Source: Candidatus Dechloromonas phosphoritropha
GTDB taxonomy: Bacteria > Pseudomonadota > Gammaproteobacteria > Burkholderiales > Rhodocyclaceae
Direction of reading: 5' to 3'
Assembly (NCBI GenBank): GCA_016722705.1
Contig: JADKGN010000005.1
Coordinates: 310,001-374,000, forward strand
Length of the DNA: 64,000 bases
The notes under the pieces are model-generated. The model was not told the DNA's origin. It saw only the letters and a list, made by a program, of their open reading frames with translations, and searched no databases. The translations under genes and the position numbers were made by a program. Numbering within the stretch: position 1 is the stretch's first letter; every line of letters starts with the position of its first letter. Shown piece by piece: positions 11,494 to 20,286 of this stretch.

Positions 11494-13020
11494 ATGAAAT
11501 CCTCCCCGTACACCATCATCAGCCTGGCAAGCGCTGTCTTTGCCGGCCTGTTGATTGCTACAAGCGCATGGGCGCAGACGAGCCCGAAGATGAAGATGAC
11601 GACCCCGATGCCGGAGTCGATCACCACGCCCGCCCAGATCGAATCCCGCCTCGGCACCCTCGATTTTCCGCAGGGCTACCCGACCGACAGCACGGCGGAG
11701 AAGCTCTACGAGCACCTGAACTTCATGCACGGCGTGGAGGCGTTTCTCTACGCCTTGCCGGGTGCGTCGGTGCACGCGGCGGGCCGAGGCATCAAGAGCC
11801 AGGGCGGAGACAACCACACGGTTCTGATCTTCGAGCAACTGATGGACTCGAAGTCCCTGTTTCTCACCGCCAACACCGAGAGCATCTACAACGCGATGTG
11901 GCTGGACCTGAAGGACGGCCCGCTGGTGATCGAATCGCCCCCCGATATCCTGGGCATCGTCAACGACCACTGGTTCCGCTACGTCGGTGACATCGGCAAC
12001 GCCGGCCCGGACAAGGGCAAGGGCGGCAAGTTCCTGCTGCTGCCGCCGGGCTACGAGGGCGAGGTGCCGAAGGGCTACTTCGTGATGCGCTCCCCCACCT
12101 ACCAGAACCTGTATTTCTGGCGCGGATTCATCAAGGACGGCAGCACCGCGACCGCGGTCGAGAACACCAGGAAGTTCGCCAAGGTCTACCGGCTGGCCGA
12201 TGCCAAGAATCCGCCGCCGATGAAGTTCATCGATGTGTCCGGCAAGTTCTTCAATACCATCGGCGGCAACGACTTCAGCTTCTTCGAAGACATCAACGAG
12301 ATCGTCCAGGCCGAGCCGAACAAAGCCTACAGCCCGGAAATCCTCGGCATGCTCGCCGCCATCGGCATCGAGAAGGGCAAGTCCTTCAATCCGGACGAAA
12401 AACTCAAGAAGACGCTCGCCGAAGCCGTGGCCGTGGGCAATGCCACCGCGCGCACCATCGCCTTCAAGCCGCGGATGAAGGACGCCTACCTCCATCCCGG
12501 CAGTTCATGGTTTTTCACCTTTGTGGGCGGCAGCTACCAGTTCCTCTCGCAACCGGGCGTGCGCAATCTGGAGGCACGCGTGCTGTTCCACTACAACTAC
12601 ACCGGGATCACCCCGGCGATGGCCTTCGAAATGGTGGGCATCGGCTCGCAGTACGTCATGGCGACCGCCGACGCCAAGGGCAGGCCGTTGGAAGGTGCCA
12701 AGACCTACAAGATTCGGCTGCCACCGAACATCCCGGCCAAGGACTTCTGGTCCTTCGTCGCCTATGACAACCAGAGCCGCTCCATGCTGCAGACCGACCA
12801 GCAGTTCCCGAGCATCGGAAGCAAAGACAAAGACATCGCCATCAACGCCGATGGTTCAGTGGATGTTTGGTTCGGCCCGACGGCCCCCAAGGGGCATGAA
12901 AACAATTGGGTCCAGACCGTTCCCGGCAGGGGCTGGAGTGTGCTGCTGCGCCTGTATGGGCCCGAGAAGAGTTGGTTCGACAAGACCTGGAAGCCGGGTG
13001 AGTTCGAATTGCAACAGTAA
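11494..13020 (+). CDS. Second exported DUF1254/DUF1214 protein
   Basis: 508-aa divergent paralogue of the preceding protein. It has a signal peptide (ASAVFAGLLIATSAWAQ), DUF1254 features (FLYALPGASVHAAGRG, then NTESIYNAMWLDL) and a C-terminal DUF1214 part (PPNIPAKDFWSFVAYDNQSR, then WFGPTAPKGHENNWVQTVPG). The ATG at 11494 lies 8-9 bp after AAGGAG, while an ATG at 11488 overlaps the upstream stop but is too close to that site. Function unknown. Paired DUF1254 genes of unequal sequence suggest a heteromeric or sequential role. Confidence 0.87.
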   Translation: MKSSPYTIISLASAVFAGLLIATSAWAQTSPKMKMTTPMPESITTPAQIESRLGTLDFPQGYPTDSTAEKLYEHLNFMHGVEAFLYALPGASVHAAGRGIKSQGGDNHTVLIFEQLMDSKSLFLTANTESIYNAMWLDLKDGPLVIESPPDILGIVNDHWFRYVGDIGNAGPDKGKGGKFLLLPPGYEGEVPKGYFVMRSPTYQNLYFWRGFIKDGSTATAVENTRKFAKVYRLADAKNPPPMKFIDVSGKFFNTIGGNDFSFFEDINEIVQAEPNKAYSPEILGMLAAIGIEKGKSFNPDEKLKKTLAEAVAVGNATARTIAFKPRMKDAYLHPGSSWFFTFVGGSYQFLSQPGVRNLEARVLFHYNYTGITPAMAFEMVGIGSQYVMATADAKGRPLEGAKTYKIRLPPNIPAKDFWSFVAYDNQSRSMLQTDQQFPSIGSKDKDIAINADGSVDVWFGPTAPKGHENNWVQTVPGRGWSVLLRLYGPEKSWFDKTWKPGEFELQQ

Positions 13021-13087
13021 CAAGATTCGAAATAGCCGGCTCGGCGGGGTCATAATCGACCTCGCCATCGGTCAGCCCCAGTAATAG

Positions 13088-13195
13088 CAAGAGGAAGTCT
13101 TTATCTATGGCCTGCCGCTGGTGATGAACTACGCGATTATGAACGGATATACGCTGTTCGCCACGCTCGTGATTCCGCTCGGTTCGGGCAAGTGA
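13088..13195 (+). pseudogene. Remnant of a third DUF1254 gene
   Basis: An open stretch without its own start codon, bounded by TAG at 13085 and TGA at 13193. It encodes EEVFIYGLPLVMNYAIMNGY, which matches the start of DUF1254 domains (compare EAYIYGYPLVDNYRVQYAYY in the first paralogue), then diverges and ends after 35 codons. It is best read as a leftover from a deleted third copy of the array. Confidence 0.55.
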
Positions 13196-13596
13196 AGTCC
13201 AGACCAAATGATGGCCCGCGCATTACAGATGGCGGCTATTAGAGCGTAGTGTGCATTCATGATCGGCTGTTAACTGGAAGCTAAATTGGGGGAGGCTACT
13301 TCCGCTTCTGGCCGGGAGGGTCAGTTCGCCTTGTTTCCCGTAAAGCGACGCCTACAAAATTAGTTGGGTGGCCCAACGGCAGCTTTCTGGCGCCATCTCC
13401 CAAAGGCAGTTGCCGGATACAAAGGTGATCTGGGATCGCTTGAACACAACCCACGTGAAGTCAGGCATGAACCAAAATCGGGCTATGCAACGCTCAAAAA
13501 TGCCGAGTTTTAAGGTGCTTTTTGGGGAATCTGAGAATCTTTTGCGGGTCGTCGGTACTCTGATCCAGAGTCGGCGCAGTCAGACACGAGGAAGCG
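13196..13596. other. 400-bp spacer with no gene seen
   Basis: I find no supported ORF, repeat or RNA here. Reading frames through this stretch lack ribosome sites or run antisense into the next gene. It separates the DUF1254 array from the antiporter gene and presumably contains the latter's promoter. Confidence 0.4.
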
Positions 13597-15372
13597 ATGA
13601 ACCAGTCCTGGATGCAAGAAGCGGTAATTTTTCTGGCAGCGGCAGTCATTGCTGTTCCCTTATTCACGCGGCTCGGTCTGGGCACCGTGGTTGGCTACCT
13701 GACTGCCGGCATGCTTATTGGCCCGTGGCTGTTGGGCCTGGTCGGCGATGTCGACAGAATCCTGCATGTCGCCGAACTCGGCGTTGTGCTTCTGTTGTTT
13801 GTTATCGGCCTCGAACTGCAACCCTCGCGCCTCTGGGCGATGCGCCGCCCGGTGTTCGGCCTGGGTGGTGCGCAGCTTCTCGTTACCGGCTTGACCCTTG
13901 GCGGTATTGCTCTGTTATTTGGATTACCTCCAGTGGCGGCGTTTATCGTCGGGCTTTCGATGTCGCTATCCTCTACCGCATTGGCGCTGAAAATTCTCGC
14001 CGAGCGGAAGCAACTCACAAGCCAGCACGGCCGAGCATCATTCGCAATCCTGCTGTTTCAGGATCTCGCCGCGATTCCCCTGCTGGCGGTTTTCCCACTG
14101 CTGGACGGGAGTATGAGTCAAGGCTGGGATTGGTTTGGCGCCGCCAAGGTTGTGGCCATGGTATGCACCGTTATCATCGCTGGGCACTGGCTGCTTCGTC
14201 CATATCTGCGTCTCGCCGCCACTGCCAATAGCCACGAGGTATTTGTCGCCGCCACGCTGCTCGTCGTGGTGGGTATGGCGCTGTTCATGCAGCAGGCAGG
14301 CCTGTCCATGGCGCTGGGATCCTTTCTCGCCGGCGTCCTGCTTGCGGATTCGGAGTACCGACACGAACTCGAGGCCGATATCGAACCGTTCAAGGGGCTG
14401 CTGCTCGGCCTGTTCTTCATTGCGGTCGGCATGTCGGTCGACTTGCGCCTGGTGGCGCAGCAGCCGCTCACGATCTTCGGTTTGACCGTTGGGCTGATGG
14501 CTGTCAAGGCGCTGATCCTCTATTCGCTCGCGCGGCTCAACCGATATAGCCACGGCTCCGCGGTGAATCTTGCCTTGTACATCTCTCAGGGTGGCGAGTT
14601 CGCGTTCGTTCTGTTCGGGGTTGCCGCGGGATCGGACATCCTCAATAAAACGCTGGCGGATACGTTGGTCGTCGTGGTCTCGCTATCCATGGTGGTCACC
14701 CCACTGCTCGTGAGCATTAACGAAAAATGGCTCAAGATCGGCCACGATGGGGTTGCCGAGCCGCGACCGTTCGACCAGATCGAGCCACGCGAGCACCGCG
14801 TGATAATCGCCGGCTTTGGCCGTTTCGGTCAGATGATCGGCCGTACGCTTCGCATAAAGAGCATCCCTTTTACCGCGCTTGAGGCAAGCTTCGAGCAGGT
14901 CGATTTCGTACGCAAATTCGGCAACAAGATCCACTTCGGGGATGCTTCCCGGCTCGATCTGCTGCGCGCGGCCCGTGCCGACCTCGCCGAGATTTTCGTG
15001 CTCGCCATCGACGATATCGATGCCTCGGTCAAGACCGCCGCGATGGTCAGAAAGCACTATCCGCACCTCAAGATTTACGCCCGCGCCCGCAACCGCGTGC
15101 ATGCCTACCGGCTAATGGACATCGGCGTGGATAAACTGATTCGCGAAACACTGCTGTCGAGCCTCGAACTGGCGCGTGACATCTTGGTGGAGCTGGGCTA
15201 TTCGCCGGCAGATGTGCTGGAAACCGTGCGGTTGTTTCGCCAGCATGATGAAAATTTGCTCGCCCGGCAGCACAAGATTCATGAGGATGAGGCGCAACTC
15301 ATTGCGGCCTCGAAGGCGGGAGCCGAAGAACTGGAGCGGCTCTTTGGAGAGGATCGGCGTTTTGGCCAATAG
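13597..15372 (+). CDS. CPA2-family potassium/proton antiporter (KefB/KefC type)
   Basis: 591-aa inner-membrane protein. The N-terminal 370 residues form a CPA2 Na+/H+-exchanger-like membrane domain with many segments (MLIGPWLLGLVGD, VVLLLFVIGLELQPSRLW, LSMSLSSTALALK, and FQDLAAIPLLAVFP with the paired acidic site). A cytosolic RCK/TrkA-N domain follows (VIIAGFGRFGQMIGRTLR near residue 402, with FGDASRLDLLRAARADLAEI). This is the layout of glutathione-gated K+ efflux systems. No KefF/KefG partner is adjacent. The ribosome site GAGGAAG precedes ATG 13597. Confidence 0.88.
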   Translation: MNQSWMQEAVIFLAAAVIAVPLFTRLGLGTVVGYLTAGMLIGPWLLGLVGDVDRILHVAELGVVLLLFVIGLELQPSRLWAMRRPVFGLGGAQLLVTGLTLGGIALLFGLPPVAAFIVGLSMSLSSTALALKILAERKQLTSQHGRASFAILLFQDLAAIPLLAVFPLLDGSMSQGWDWFGAAKVVAMVCTVIIAGHWLLRPYLRLAATANSHEVFVAATLLVVVGMALFMQQAGLSMALGSFLAGVLLADSEYRHELEADIEPFKGLLLGLFFIAVGMSVDLRLVAQQPLTIFGLTVGLMAVKALILYSLARLNRYSHGSAVNLALYISQGGEFAFVLFGVAAGSDILNKTLADTLVVVVSLSMVVTPLLVSINEKWLKIGHDGVAEPRPFDQIEPREHRVIIAGFGRFGQMIGRTLRIKSIPFTALEASFEQVDFVRKFGNKIHFGDASRLDLLRAARADLAEIFVLAIDDIDASVKTAAMVRKHYPHLKIYARARNRVHAYRLMDIGVDKLIRETLLSSLELARDILVELGYSPADVLETVRLFRQHDENLLARQHKIHEDEAQLIAASKAGAEELERLFGEDRRFGQ

Positions 15373-15433
15373 CGTGAGTGGGAATCTTCTGCTACACCGC
15401 TGCCATTGCCTCGACGGCCATTATTCCGAGCAG

Positions 15434-16845
15434 CGGCAGTGCAACTTTTTTTCTGTAAAAGTTCTCAGGCGATTCCATCGGGATGGGCTCAGTCTTTGAG
15501 GTTGAGATAGATTTTCCCGGTCATCCACTCCTCATCGCATTCGGCGAGGAGCGCTGAGACGAGGCGGAGGCAGGAAGCGGTGTTGGGGAAGATGGAAGCC
15601 ACCCGGGTACGGCGTTTGATCTCGCGGTTAATGCGTTCGAGGCCGTTGGTCGTGCGCAACCGGACGCGTTGGGCCACTGGCCAATTAAAGACAGCGAAGC
15701 CCTCTGGCAGATTTTCCTCGCCCCACTGGGCAAGTTTGGGCGCCTCGGTCCGCCAGCCCTCGATCGCCTGACGCAAGAGGCGCTCCGCTTCGCTTTTATC
15801 CGGCGCATTGAAGATCGCCCGAATCCGCTGCGCCACGGGTTTGCGCTGATCGAGACGTGTGACATACGACTGCGCGTTCTGTTGCAGGTGGAACTGGCAA
15901 CGTTGCCAGGGTACGCTGGGCAAGGTGGCGCGGCGTGCCGCATTGAGACCGGCATGCGCATCGGCGATGATCATCTTGACGCCCTTGAGTCCTCGCCGCA
16001 CCAGGCTATCCAGGAAAGCCCGCCAATGCACCTCTGCCTCGGACAAGGCAACAGAAACCCCGAGCACCCGGCGATGCCCGGTCTGCGTGATGCCGACTGC
16101 CACCAGCACGGCACAATCGACCAGTTGCCCGCCTTCGCGCACCCGCTCGTAACGGGCATCGAGAAAGACATAAGGCGTTTCATCGAGCGGCCGCTCACGC
16201 CAGGCAGCTAACCCGGCATCCAGTTGTTCGGCGGCACGACTCACCTGCGTCGAAGAAATCGACACCTCTGGCCCAAGCAAGGCTTGCAGGACGGTGATCA
16301 CCTTGCGGGTGGAAACCCCCTGTACATACATTTCGGCCAAGGCGATATTGAGCGCCTGCTCGGTCCGTGACCCTTTCTCCAGGGCGCTGGGATAGAAGCC
16401 ACCGCCGCGCACCTGAGGGACGTCAAAGGTCAGTTCGCCGACCCGGGTCATCATCGTTTTGGGCTTGAAGCCGTTGGCGTAATCGGTGCGTTCGGCAGTA
16501 CGTTCATGGGGTTGGGCATTGAGAAAATAGTTGCGCTCGATCCGGCTCGCCTCATTGACCAGGATACGCAGCGCTTCGCCGGCGCCATCCAGACCGTTGT
16601 TCAGCAGCGCCGCAAAAGCGGCATCCAGAGGGTGATGTTCTACGCGTTGTGCCATGCTGTCGATTCTTTCGTGGGAATGGGTAAGAATGCCCCGAAGAAA
16701 TCGCCTGCGGGAGTAGCCGGTCAATGTTTCGCCGCGCGGCTGTGCCGTCCTCTGCGCTTCGGGCGCTACGCGCCCTCATCGCTCCGGCCAGCACAGCCAC
16801 GCAAAACCAACAGGAAAAGAATTTACAGAACGGATGTTGCACTAA
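15434..16845 (-). mobile_element. IS256-family insertion sequence
   Basis: About 1.41 kb with one transposase gene. The ends carry imperfect inverted repeats: GTGCAACTTTTTTTCTGTAA at the left (from 15439), and GTGCAACATCCGTTCTGTAA on the opposite strand at the right (from 16842). The 8-bp direct repeat CCGAGCAG lies at 15426-15433 and 16846-16853, consistent with the 8-9 bp target duplication of this family. The exact termini are uncertain by a few bases because the distance from each direct repeat to the inverted repeat differs (5 and 3 bp). Confidence 0.85.
15489..16655 (-). CDS. IS256-family transposase (mutator type)
   Basis: 388-aa DDE transposase. Catalytic-core signatures are present: first Asp in VFLDARYERVREGG, second Asp in MIIADAHAGL, and Glu in TTNGLERINREIKRRTR, the family's terminal motif. 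The motif PWQRCQFHLQQNA lies between them. The start ATG at 16655 gives the usual length; an upstream ATG at 16724 would add 23 unlikely residues. The reading frame looks intact, so the element may still be active. Confidence 0.92.
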   Translation of the reverse strand: MAQRVEHHPLDAAFAALLNNGLDGAGEALRILVNEASRIERNYFLNAQPHERTAERTDYANGFKPKTMMTRVGELTFDVPQVRGGGFYPSALEKGSRTEQALNIALAEMYVQGVSTRKVITVLQALLGPEVSISSTQVSRAAEQLDAGLAAWRERPLDETPYVFLDARYERVREGGQLVDCAVLVAVGITQTGHRRVLGVSVALSEAEVHWRAFLDSLVRRGLKGVKMIIADAHAGLNAARRATLPSVPWQRCQFHLQQNAQSYVTRLDQRKPVAQRIRAIFNAPDKSEAERLLRQAIEGWRTEAPKLAQWGEENLPEGFAVFNWPVAQRVRLRTTNGLERINREIKRRTRVASIFPNTASCLRLVSALLAECDEEWMTGKIYLNLKD

Positions 16846-16978
16846 CCGAGCAGCCGGTAGGAGATAACAAGAAGGCATTCGCTTACGCCAATGGCAAGCA
16901 TTTGGATTTGTTCCGCTATCTTGCCGGAGAAGCGGAAATCGTCATATTTGGATCTCACCAGATAATCAAAGGAAAGCA

Positions 16979-17647
16979 ATGACGCCACTGCTTGAGGACT
17001 TTGGGCTCATCACCGCGAATACGCTCGAACACTACAACGTGCGCGCCGCCGAGTTCTGGGAAGGCACGCGCGACCACGATGTGAAGCAGAACATCGAGGC
17101 GCTGCTGCGGCACATGCGCGGGGCGCCACCACTGCGCATACTCGATTTCGGGTGCGGCCCCGGGCGTGATCTGACGGCACTTCGCGCATTGGGGCACGAG
17201 CCGGTTGGTCTCGACGGCTCCCCGGCGCTCGCGACCATGGCGCGCAAGCACAGCGGCTGCGAAGTGTGGGAACAGAATTTCCTCACGCTGAAGCTTCCCG
17301 CCCGCCACTTCGACGGCATCTTCGCCAATGCCTCACTCTTCCATGTGCCACGCCAAGAGCTTCCACGCGTGTTGAGCGAGTTGCGTGCGTCCCTCCGACC
17401 CGATGGTGTTCTATTCACCTCGAATCCTCGTGGGAATAACGAAGAGGGCTGGAATCGCGGTCGGTTTGGTGTCTATCACGACCTCCAATCATGGCGGGCG
17501 TATCTCGAGACGGCAGCATTCCAGGAACTGGAGCACTACTATCGCCCCCCCGGGCTGCCGCTTGTGCAACAACCTTGGCTTGCCAGCGTATGGCGGAAGC
17601 GATCCGATGGACTCCAACATTTCGCTCCAGCGGACCGTCCAAGTTGA
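16979..17647 (+). CDS. Class I SAM-dependent methyltransferase
   Basis: 222 aa with the SAM-binding motif I ILDFGCGPGRDL at residues 54-65, the acidic loop GLDGSPALATMA, and post-motif segments FDGIFANASLFHVPR and LRPDGVLFTSNPRG. The N-terminal YNVRAAEFWEGTRDHDVKQN resembles small-molecule methyltransferases of the UbiE/tellurite-resistance type. The substrate is unknown. The ATG overlaps the stop of the IS-interrupted small ORF, so its natural upstream transcript has been cut by the IS. Confidence 0.8.
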   Translation: MTPLLEDFGLITANTLEHYNVRAAEFWEGTRDHDVKQNIEALLRHMRGAPPLRILDFGCGPGRDLTALRALGHEPVGLDGSPALATMARKHSGCEVWEQNFLTLKLPARHFDGIFANASLFHVPRQELPRVLSELRASLRPDGVLFTSNPRGNNEEGWNRGRFGVYHDLQSWRAYLETAAFQELEHYYRPPGLPLVQQPWLASVWRKRSDGLQHFAPADRPS

Positions 17648-17880
17648 AGGTTAACCTACCGGTCGAATTGGGCACGTAGTTGCTGTGGAGAAATCATCAA
17701 AGCTGCCGTTCGGCACGGTTTTCCTGCCTATGACCGGTAAGCGACCCCATATCGGCCATCCGCCATATGCGGAGATAATGGCGGCAGTGGCCGAGAAGCA
17801 CGAATAGGTCATCCGGCGGCTTTCAGAGCGGAATGGCCATCCGAGTGACCGGATTTGTTGACGGCTAACAGGCCGCTTCT
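17648..17880. other. Spacer left of the RIT element
   Basis: No supported gene between the methyltransferase and the left RIT end. With the 180 bp inside the element before its first gene, the gap totals about 410 bp. It holds only the palindrome and the inverted terminal repeat. Confidence 0.4.
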
Positions 17881-17910
17881 GGCCGCTATGTAAACCTTTA
17901 CATAGCGGCC
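17881..17910. repeat. 30-bp perfect palindrome at the left RIT boundary
   Basis: Arms GGCCGCTATGTAAA and TTTACATAGCGGCC around a 2-bp centre. Its last five bases are the first five of the left terminal repeat. It could be the pre-existing palindromic target of the element, or a transcription-terminating hairpin. No equivalent lies outside the right end. Confidence 0.6.
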
Positions 17911-17941
17911 ACTATGCACAGTTTGAAACTATGCACAGTTG
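17906..17941 (+). repeat. RIT left terminal inverted repeat
   Basis: 36 bp beginning CGGCCACTATGCACAG, identical to the reverse complement of 21345-21380. Inside it the 13-mer ACTATGCACAGTT occurs twice, separated by TGAA, as expected for paired recombinase binding sites. Confidence 0.9.
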
Positions 17942-18060
17942 GCATCGATAGAAAGTCACCGAGACAGTCGTGGCCTGGCTCTCTGGGAAGTGGCGCGGTA
18001 AAGAGCTGGACATAGTTTTTGTCACAGAGTGCAGTGGTGGCTCCACTTCAGGAGACCACC

Positions 18061-19314
18061 ATGGGAAACACCCAATCATCACGATTCAACCGTATCGACT
18101 GGCTTGTCGAGGGCCCTTTCGCGCCTCAAATTGATGCGTACAAGCAGTACCTGACTGAGCGTGGGTACGCGGCGAACACGTTCAGCAGTTGCATGCGCAG
18201 CATTGCCCACTTCGCCCAATGGACGCGTAGCCGACGTTTGCAGGTCCGGCGCATTGACGAACCAGTCGTTGCCGAATTCCTTGACAGGCATCTTCCTGAA
18301 TGCCGATGCACCGGTCCGATTTGTAGTGATCGTCGCAGTCTGAGCGCCGCGCTGGGACATCTTCTCGTCGTGCTGCGTGCTCGCGGCGCCGTTGCGCAAC
18401 CAACGGTGAAGTCGACGCCGGTAGATGAGGAACTGGTGCGCTACAATACGTACATGGATCACGTGCGCGGCCTGGCACCCAAGACCCGGAGCATCGCCTT
18501 ACGCATCGTAGGCAGGTTGCTGGTCTCCCGCTTCGGCGACGGTGCCATCGACATTGCCGCGATCAAGCCCGACCATGTTCGTCGGTTCTTCGCACAACAA
18601 GCCAAGCTTTACAGCAAGCCGGCAACGGCCGGCACGGTGGTGTCGGCATTGCACGGGTACTTCCGCTACCGCACATCGCTTGGCAATGAAGTGCATGGAC
18701 TGATCGGCGTGCTTTCGTTTCCCGCCAACTGGCAGCTATCCTCGTTACCCAAGACCCTGACGGCCGAGGAAGTCGAGCAGTTAATCGGCGCGCTTGGTCA
18801 GTCCGGTCGCTCAATGCGGCGCGCTGAGGCCATTGTGCACTGTGCGCTCGATCTTGGACTACGTAGCGGCGAGGTTGCGCGAATCGGCCTCGATGATATC
18901 GACTGGCGCGCCGGAACGATCACGCTGCGACATACCAAGGGGCGCCGCGAGGACGTGCTGCCACTGCCTGTGGCCACTGGTAAAGCCATCGCAGCCTACC
19001 TGCAGCACGAACGGCCCAAGACCAGCAACCGCGCCGTCTTCGTGCGCCATGTGGCACCACGCGATGTACCCGTTGGCCCCGATCTTGTTCGCAAAACGAT
19101 CCGCCAAGCCTTCGCGCGCGCAGGGCTTCCCTATACGCGCCCTCACCTGCTGCGCCATACGATGGCCAATCGACTCCTGGCCGGAGGATCTTCCCTCAAG
19201 GAGGTGGCAGACGTCCTACACCACCGTTCTCTGAACACCACCATGATCTACGCCAAACTCGACAGTCGAAAGCTCATTGAGGTTGCACTCCCATGGCCAG
19301 GGAGCACGTCATGA
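18061..19314 (+). CDS. ritA: RIT tyrosine recombinase A
   Basis: 417-aa phage-integrase-family recombinase, first of the trio. The N-terminal SAM-like core-binding region (ERGYAANTFSSCMRSIAHFA) precedes a catalytic domain with Arg I in LDLGLRSGEVARIGLDD, Lys in HTKGRREDVLPL, HxxR in RPHLLRHTMANRLL and the terminal HHRSLNTTMIYAKLD, where the Tyr is the nucleophile. All catalytic positions look intact. The ATG at 18061 follows AGGAGA, which I prefer to a TTG at 18019. Its stop overlaps the next start (ATGA). Confidence 0.9.
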   Translation: MGNTQSSRFNRIDWLVEGPFAPQIDAYKQYLTERGYAANTFSSCMRSIAHFAQWTRSRRLQVRRIDEPVVAEFLDRHLPECRCTGPICSDRRSLSAALGHLLVVLRARGAVAQPTVKSTPVDEELVRYNTYMDHVRGLAPKTRSIALRIVGRLLVSRFGDGAIDIAAIKPDHVRRFFAQQAKLYSKPATAGTVVSALHGYFRYRTSLGNEVHGLIGVLSFPANWQLSSLPKTLTAEEVEQLIGALGQSGRSMRRAEAIVHCALDLGLRSGEVARIGLDDIDWRAGTITLRHTKGRREDVLPLPVATGKAIAAYLQHERPKTSNRAVFVRHVAPRDVPVGPDLVRKTIRQAFARAGLPYTRPHLLRHTMANRLLAGGSSLKEVADVLHHRSLNTTMIYAKLDSRKLIEVALPWPGSTS

Positions 19315-20286
19315 GTACGGTCTCACTGCACAGGCGTGTTGAGGGCTATTTGGTCGAGCGTCACCGCCTGGGTTTCTCTGACCACACTCAGGCATACGCC
19401 CTACGCAGCTTCGCGAAACATGTTCTGGCAGTCCGCTATCGTGGGCCACTGACCGTAGATGTCATGACCGACTGGGCACGGCACGACAGTCACGGAAGCA
19501 CAGATCCACTTACTTGGGCGCGCCGACTGAAGCTGCTGCGTACCTTTCTGCGTTGGCTACAGCAATTTGAACCGCACACTGAGGTGCCTGACGACGCCAT
19601 CTTCGGACCGCTGCCGGAACGACTGGCGCCGCATATCTATAGCGAGCAGGAGATCGTCGATCTGCTGGCTGCCGCCCGGCGTCTTGGGCCTGCGCAGGGA
19701 TTGCGGTGCGTCGTGTATGAAACGCTGTTTGGTCTGATTGCCAGTACCGGAATGCGAATCTCCGAAGTCCTGGCACTGCGTAACGAAGACATCAACCTCA
19801 AGTACAGCATGCTCACTATCCACCAAGCAAAGTTCGGCAAGTCGCGGCAAGTAGCACTACACCCCAGCACTGTGGTCGCATTGCGCCGCTATCTTTGGAT
19901 GCGCAATCTGGTGGGAAACTTTGAACAGGGCGAGGCTCCGCTCTTTATTGCTACTCGGGGCCAACGACTCGGACTACCTATGGATAGTCATCAGGTGCAT
20001 CGCGTATTCGCCAACTTGCGTGAGCAATTGGGTTGGCGCAACCGGGGAGCGCATCACGCTCCTCGCATCCACGATTTGAGGCACACCTTCGTCGTGCGCC
20101 GCATCTTGCTGTGGATGGCGCAAGGAGTGGACATCGGATCAGGCGATGCTGTCGTTATCGACGTACGTCGGCCATGCGCATGTAACCAACACCTACTGGT
20201 ATCTCTCGGCAGTGCCGGAGTTGATGGCGCTCGCCGCAGGACGATTCGAGTCCTACATGCATCAGAGGGAGGTGCCCGATGCGTAA
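19311..20286 (+). pseudogene. ritB: RIT tyrosine recombinase B, frameshifted
   Basis: Second recombinase of the trio. The frame from ATG 19311 is intact through STGMRISEVLALRNED (Arg I) and RIHDLRHTFVVRRILLW (HxxR), reaching GVDI. One extra G at 20136-20137 then shifts it. In the shifted frame the rest of the family sequence resumes exactly (DQAMLSLSTYVGHAHV, then TNTYWYLSAVPELM) and ends at TAA 20284-20286, overlapping the third gene. As written the protein loses its GH box and catalytic Tyr and runs into nonsense until 20438. A base-calling error or programmed frameshift is possible. Confidence 0.85.

Larger units (their letters stand above)
15374..16982 (+). pseudogene. Small ORF split by the IS256-type insertion
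   Basis: Removing the IS and one 8-bp target copy joins 15374-15433 to 16854-16982 in frame. The result is a continuous 62-codon ORF from GTG 15374: VSGNLLLHRCHCLDGHYSEQ, then PVGDNKKAFAYANGKH and so on to HQIIKGKQ. Its stop overlaps the ATG of the methyltransferase (ATGA), a sign of a real, translationally coupled gene. I do not recognise the product. The reconstructed start directly after the antiporter stop suggests a former antiporter-ORF-methyltransferase transcript. Confidence 0.5.
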
